Of a DNA stretch of 64,000 bases, positions 61,742 through 64,000 are shown one piece after another. The translations under genes and the position numbers were made by a program. This stretch comes from BAIKAL-G1 sp943369525 (lineage in GTDB: Bacteria; Cyanobacteriota; Cyanobacteriia; PCC-6307; Cyanobiaceae): contig CALRNL020000008.1 of the NCBI GenBank assembly GCA_943369525.1, positions 82,982 through 146,981 on the forward strand, given 5' to 3'. Under the pieces are notes generated by a model, which did no database searches, had not been told where the DNA came from, and saw nothing but the letters and a program-made list of their open reading frames with translations. Numbering within the stretch: position 1 is the first letter of the stretch; every line of letters starts with the position of its first letter.

Positions 61742-62458
61742 CTAGCTGGGTAGCAGACTCACGGCACGAGCCAACAAAATCAGATCCACATCAAAAGCAA
61801 CCAGAAAGTGGATCATGACCAGTACTTTGGATCGTTGCTTTATGGGTTCAACGTTCGGAAAGAAGGAGAATGTCACAACCGTGGATAGATAGAGATAGTC
61901 GATAAAAGCTGGTCGCCAAGGGGAATCCAGTACCGTGTTTCCTGACGGCGGTATCCACCAAAATGCCTGCTGCTCCATCGTGGACCTGGGGGGATCAAGG
62001 ACCCAATACAAAAATGTAAAGAGTGCAAGCATGGCGGCCAACAGGAGTGCGACCTGTATAAATAAAATCGTGCCAGATATGCGGCTTTGTAAAAAACGAG
62101 CGTTCACATTGACTAGGTCTGCAACGAAGTTCAGAGAGAGCATCATCGCCAATGCGTTGCATTCTCGCCGCATGGCAATTTCACGCTGGGCGACGGCTGT
62201 TGCCGTGCAAAAAAGTAGAAGGATCCATGTGGACAGATAAATTAACCAAACCAAGTTTTGGGTAAACTGCTGAAGCGGGCTGGGTGCCCGTTCATGCAGA
62301 GCGAGGTTGATTCCCCCCATGGCTGCCAGGGTGAAGACCAATACCAACAGAAAGGGCAAGGCTTCGCGGATCGGACGATGCAGCCGAGATCCCATGCCGA
62401 TACGGGCAGAGAGCGGCGTTTGGCCAACGCGGGATTCCCCCATAAGATCAGTATTCAT
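61742..62458 (-). CDS. Four-to-five-span membrane protein, DUF1345/ion-channel-like
   Basis: A 238-residue protein. Spans are FLLVLVFTLAAMGGINLAL, LVWLIYLSTWILLLFC, ILFIQVALLLAAMLALFTFLY and a C-terminal one. The segment FIDYLYLSTVVTFSFFPNVEP resembles a P-loop in DUF1345-type proteins related to two-pore channels. It is oriented opposite to the phage genes, lies between two direct repeats and has AT-richer sequence than them. A cargo gene role is inferred. Confidence 0.7.
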   Translation of the reverse strand: MNTDLMGESRVGQTPLSARIGMGSRLHRPIREALPFLLVLVFTLAAMGGINLALHERAPSPLQQFTQNLVWLIYLSTWILLLFCTATAVAQREIAMRRECNALAMMLSLNFVADLVNVNARFLQSRISGTILFIQVALLLAAMLALFTFLYWVLDPPRSTMEQQAFWWIPPSGNTVLDSPWRPAFIDYLYLSTVVTFSFFPNVEPIKQRSKVLVMIHFLVAFDVDLILLARAVSLLPS

Positions 62459-62656
62459 TGGGTGGTAACAGGGAAGCGGGCACCAAACTCAACAGTAGCA
62501 ACTCTTTTTGCAAATTAGGCTGCCGCTTGAATAGCTGCAATTATGTATTGGCCGAGCTAATGGCGCAGCTCCTTCAAATCATCAAATTCTAAATCCCCAG
62601 GGTTATGCCTAAATCGTAAGAGTGCCCAGTTGCTTCCTTAGCTGGAGGCTTCTATG

Positions 62657-62866
62657 GGTTGGTGATACAGGTGCCGGCTACCGGGGTGACGGCGGCACTG
62701 CCGACAGGAATGGCATTGCTGGTGCCCCAGGTGGAACCGGGCAATCCGCTGCTGGTAGGTGGCTGGGTGTTGTTGCCGCCCCAGCGGGGGCGGGTGGTTT
62801 GGCGGAGTTGTGAGGCGGAGGATATGGTCGCTTGATCAGCGGCAGCGTCGTCAACTTTCCTGGCAG
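62657..62866 (+). pseudogene. Direct repeat, copy 2 (truncated LysM-gene 3' end)
   Basis: Reads VIQVPATGV and MALLVPQVEPGNPLLVGGW in the frame that matches the LysM protein C-terminus, then shifts by a single-base deletion in the G-run, so that the ending GGLAEL is in another frame. It is thus a non-functional duplicate fragment. The homology also includes about 50 bases past the stop (GCTTGATCAGCGGCAGCG). Confidence 0.82.
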
Positions 62867-63076
62867 AGGGGGTCCCGTGGTATTTGAAAACTTGTCGTCA
62901 GAACCGTTGAAGTCCGCCTCCCACGCTCCCCCAGTCAAGACCGCTGCCTCGTCTTGCTTGAGATGGTGCTGTGCCTTGGCTGGACTGGGGTTGAGTTTGT
63001 GGGAGGTTGACTAACTGCCTTGACAAGACAACTGCTTTGATTTTGTAAGCATCTTTTGCCGCATAGAATAATTGCT

Positions 63077-63502
63077 TTATCTCTCGATTCTAATGCTAGG
63101 GCCGATAGGGCGCAATGTCGGCGCAAATCGTTGAATAGCGTTCTGCAAGTCAATAGCCCCCTGCTCGTTTACGAACATAAATGTTGCCACATCTTGCTTC
63201 CCATTCTCTTCGTAAGTAACTTGTACATCCCACCTGAAGCCATAAGAGTTTCTCGCTGCAGGCGGCCACCATGCATCCTTCTGGGTTCGATTAGTGTTTA
63301 CCATCTTTATCTGTTCAGGTGTTATCCCTTCGTTATTGTCGACGTTCATTTTCCCGTTTTGAAAGGTAACCTTGCAGTTGTTCAAAGGTTTTCCGCACCA
63401 AGCATTTATAGTATTTGGGGCCTCGGTAACCGCCGGGCCAAGCCCAGCATAACAAGGAGTGGCGAATGCCAAGGATGCAAGCAATAAAGAAGTTTTAAGC
63501 AT
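63077..63502 (-). CDS. Small secreted hypothetical protein
   Basis: A 141-residue protein from ATG at 63502 with signal peptide (MLKTSLLLASLAFATPCYA). The mature part has INAWCGKPLNNCKVTFQNGK and then YGFRWDVQVTYEENGKQ, probably a beta-sandwich with one disulfide. The Asn/Gln-rich composition and low GC differ from the chromosome. The family is not recognised. Confidence 0.7.
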   Translation of the reverse strand: MLKTSLLLASLAFATPCYAGLGPAVTEAPNTINAWCGKPLNNCKVTFQNGKMNVDNNEGITPEQIKMVNTNRTQKDAWWPPAARNSYGFRWDVQVTYEENGKQDVATFMFVNEQGAIDLQNAIQRFAPTLRPIGPSIRIER

Positions 63503-63668
63503 TTCGGTAGCCAAAAGAGAATGGGCGGCTTTAGCCACTGTTTAAGCCACTGTAACTATATTAGCGCCTGGGTTTTGACTTTTGATATGTGAACCTTTCT
63601 TGACGCTATATCCTTGATTGTCGCTGAGTCGTAAAGGGTTGCCCCGTCCTTGTCTCTATCTCTTTACT

Positions 63669-63923
63669 TCAAAGCGTCAGCCGGAGCCTGGTAAGCCGAC
63701 ACCTTTCCCCTCGCTGTAGGAGCACCAGCAGGTGCCTCGGGTTGTCGTTGAAGCCCTCCCGTGCCGTGCTGACCCACTCGACCAGGTTGTCCACTCTCGC
63801 CACAGCACCGTTCGCCAGGTCTCGTTGAGCCTCGTCCCAGACCTGGGCGAACTCCTCTGACGTGACCCCCCTTGCTGCTCCAGTCCTTATGAGAGCTAGT
63901 GGGTTGATCAGGCCGCCTTCCAT
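63669..63923 (-). CDS. Short hypothetical protein overlapping the transposase end
   Basis: An 84-residue frame that begins inside the last codons of the IS3-type transposase (16-base overlap, different frame). It has a plausible helical sequence (TSEEFAQVWDEAQRDLANG, VDNLVEWVSTARE). It may be an IS passenger or just a long open frame. Confidence 0.45.
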   Translation of the reverse strand: MEGGLINPLALIRTGAARGVTSEEFAQVWDEAQRDLANGAVARVDNLVEWVSTAREGFNDNPRHLLVLLQRGERCRLTRLRLTL

Positions 63924-64000
63924 TGCTGGATGACCTCCAGGGGCGTATGCCCCTGGAGAGCCGAATGCGGTCTGTAGACGTTGTACTCGATTCGGTGCTG
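63908..64000 (-). mobile_element. IS3-family transposase (OrfB/InsF-type), C-terminal end only
   Basis: The last 30 codons read HRIEYNVYRPHSALQGHTPLE and end WKAA, then TGA. This is the characteristic DDE integrase-core end (YN..RPHSALxxxTP) of IS3-type OrfB. The rest lies beyond the window. Confidence 0.85.

Noticed and set aside
1..64000. CRISPR array, tRNA or rRNA genes
   Set aside because: No regularly spaced direct repeats of CRISPR size and no convincing tRNA T-loop/acceptor pattern was seen by eye; a tRNA scan was not possible here.

Overview
The window is GC-rich, densely packed chromosomal DNA of a picocyanobacterium of the Cyanobium/Synechococcus type. The evidence is the run rpe (minus) - glpX - hemA - glgC - gnd - pgl near the left edge (bifunctional class II FBPase/SBPase, C5-pathway glutamyl-tRNA reductase, ADP-glucose pyrophosphorylase and the oxidative pentose phosphate enzymes), plus purS-purQ, a 2-Cys peroxiredoxin, SphX-like PstS, KtrAB and several small conserved cyanobacterial proteins. 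No tRNA, rRNA or CRISPR array was recognised by eye.

Layout. 0.2-19.1 kb is mainly housekeeping: carbon metabolism, CIA30-like protein, ilvD, a Upp-like protein with an altered PRPP loop, a lumenal pentapeptide protein, a cobalamin riboswitch in front of hupE-cobW, purSQ, prx and a 3-hydroxyisobutyrate-dehydrogenase-like enzyme. 19-44 kb is an accessory stretch of transport and stress genes: SphX/PstS, arsenic genes (ACR3 and ArsR divergent from GAPDH-ArsJ, with an inverted-repeat operator between them), an MFS pump, a GH63-like hydrolase, Nudix, ChrA, DoxX, SelO, KtrAB, GNAT and PPC-domain genes. It holds decaying genes: a DUF2252 remnant (an intact homologue lies 8 kb away), an FUSC-type membrane protein split by one amber codon, and a nucleotidyltransferase with nonsense codons. 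Two paralogous 72-74 residue membrane proteins sharing IDPEGWDKDPGRPLG also lie here. 44-51.6 kb has a RimK-like ligase, a translationally coupled phytase-like/PhoX-like pair, a secreted YkuD-like protein and an S8 protease with RTX-like repeats.

52-64 kb is mobile. A phage-type packaging module (terS-like, terL, a sigma-70 region-2 protein, a frameshifted DUF4055 portal, a small protein and a LysM-repeat protein) has stop/start overlaps throughout. It is interrupted between the sigma and portal genes by an AT-richer two-gene cassette encoding an OLD/ABC-like ATPase and an HNH nuclease, the arrangement of Septu (PtuA-PtuB) anti-phage systems. The 3' end of the LysM gene is duplicated 1.3 kb downstream, and the two copies flank a membrane-protein gene. 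The window ends in an IS3-family transposase.

The strongest candidate for a less ordinary system is the ATPase-HNH cassette nested in a phage packaging module that carries its own sigma-like factor. The arsenic cluster with GAPDH-ArsJ and the B12-riboswitch hupE-cobW unit are the clearest functional units among the accessory genes.
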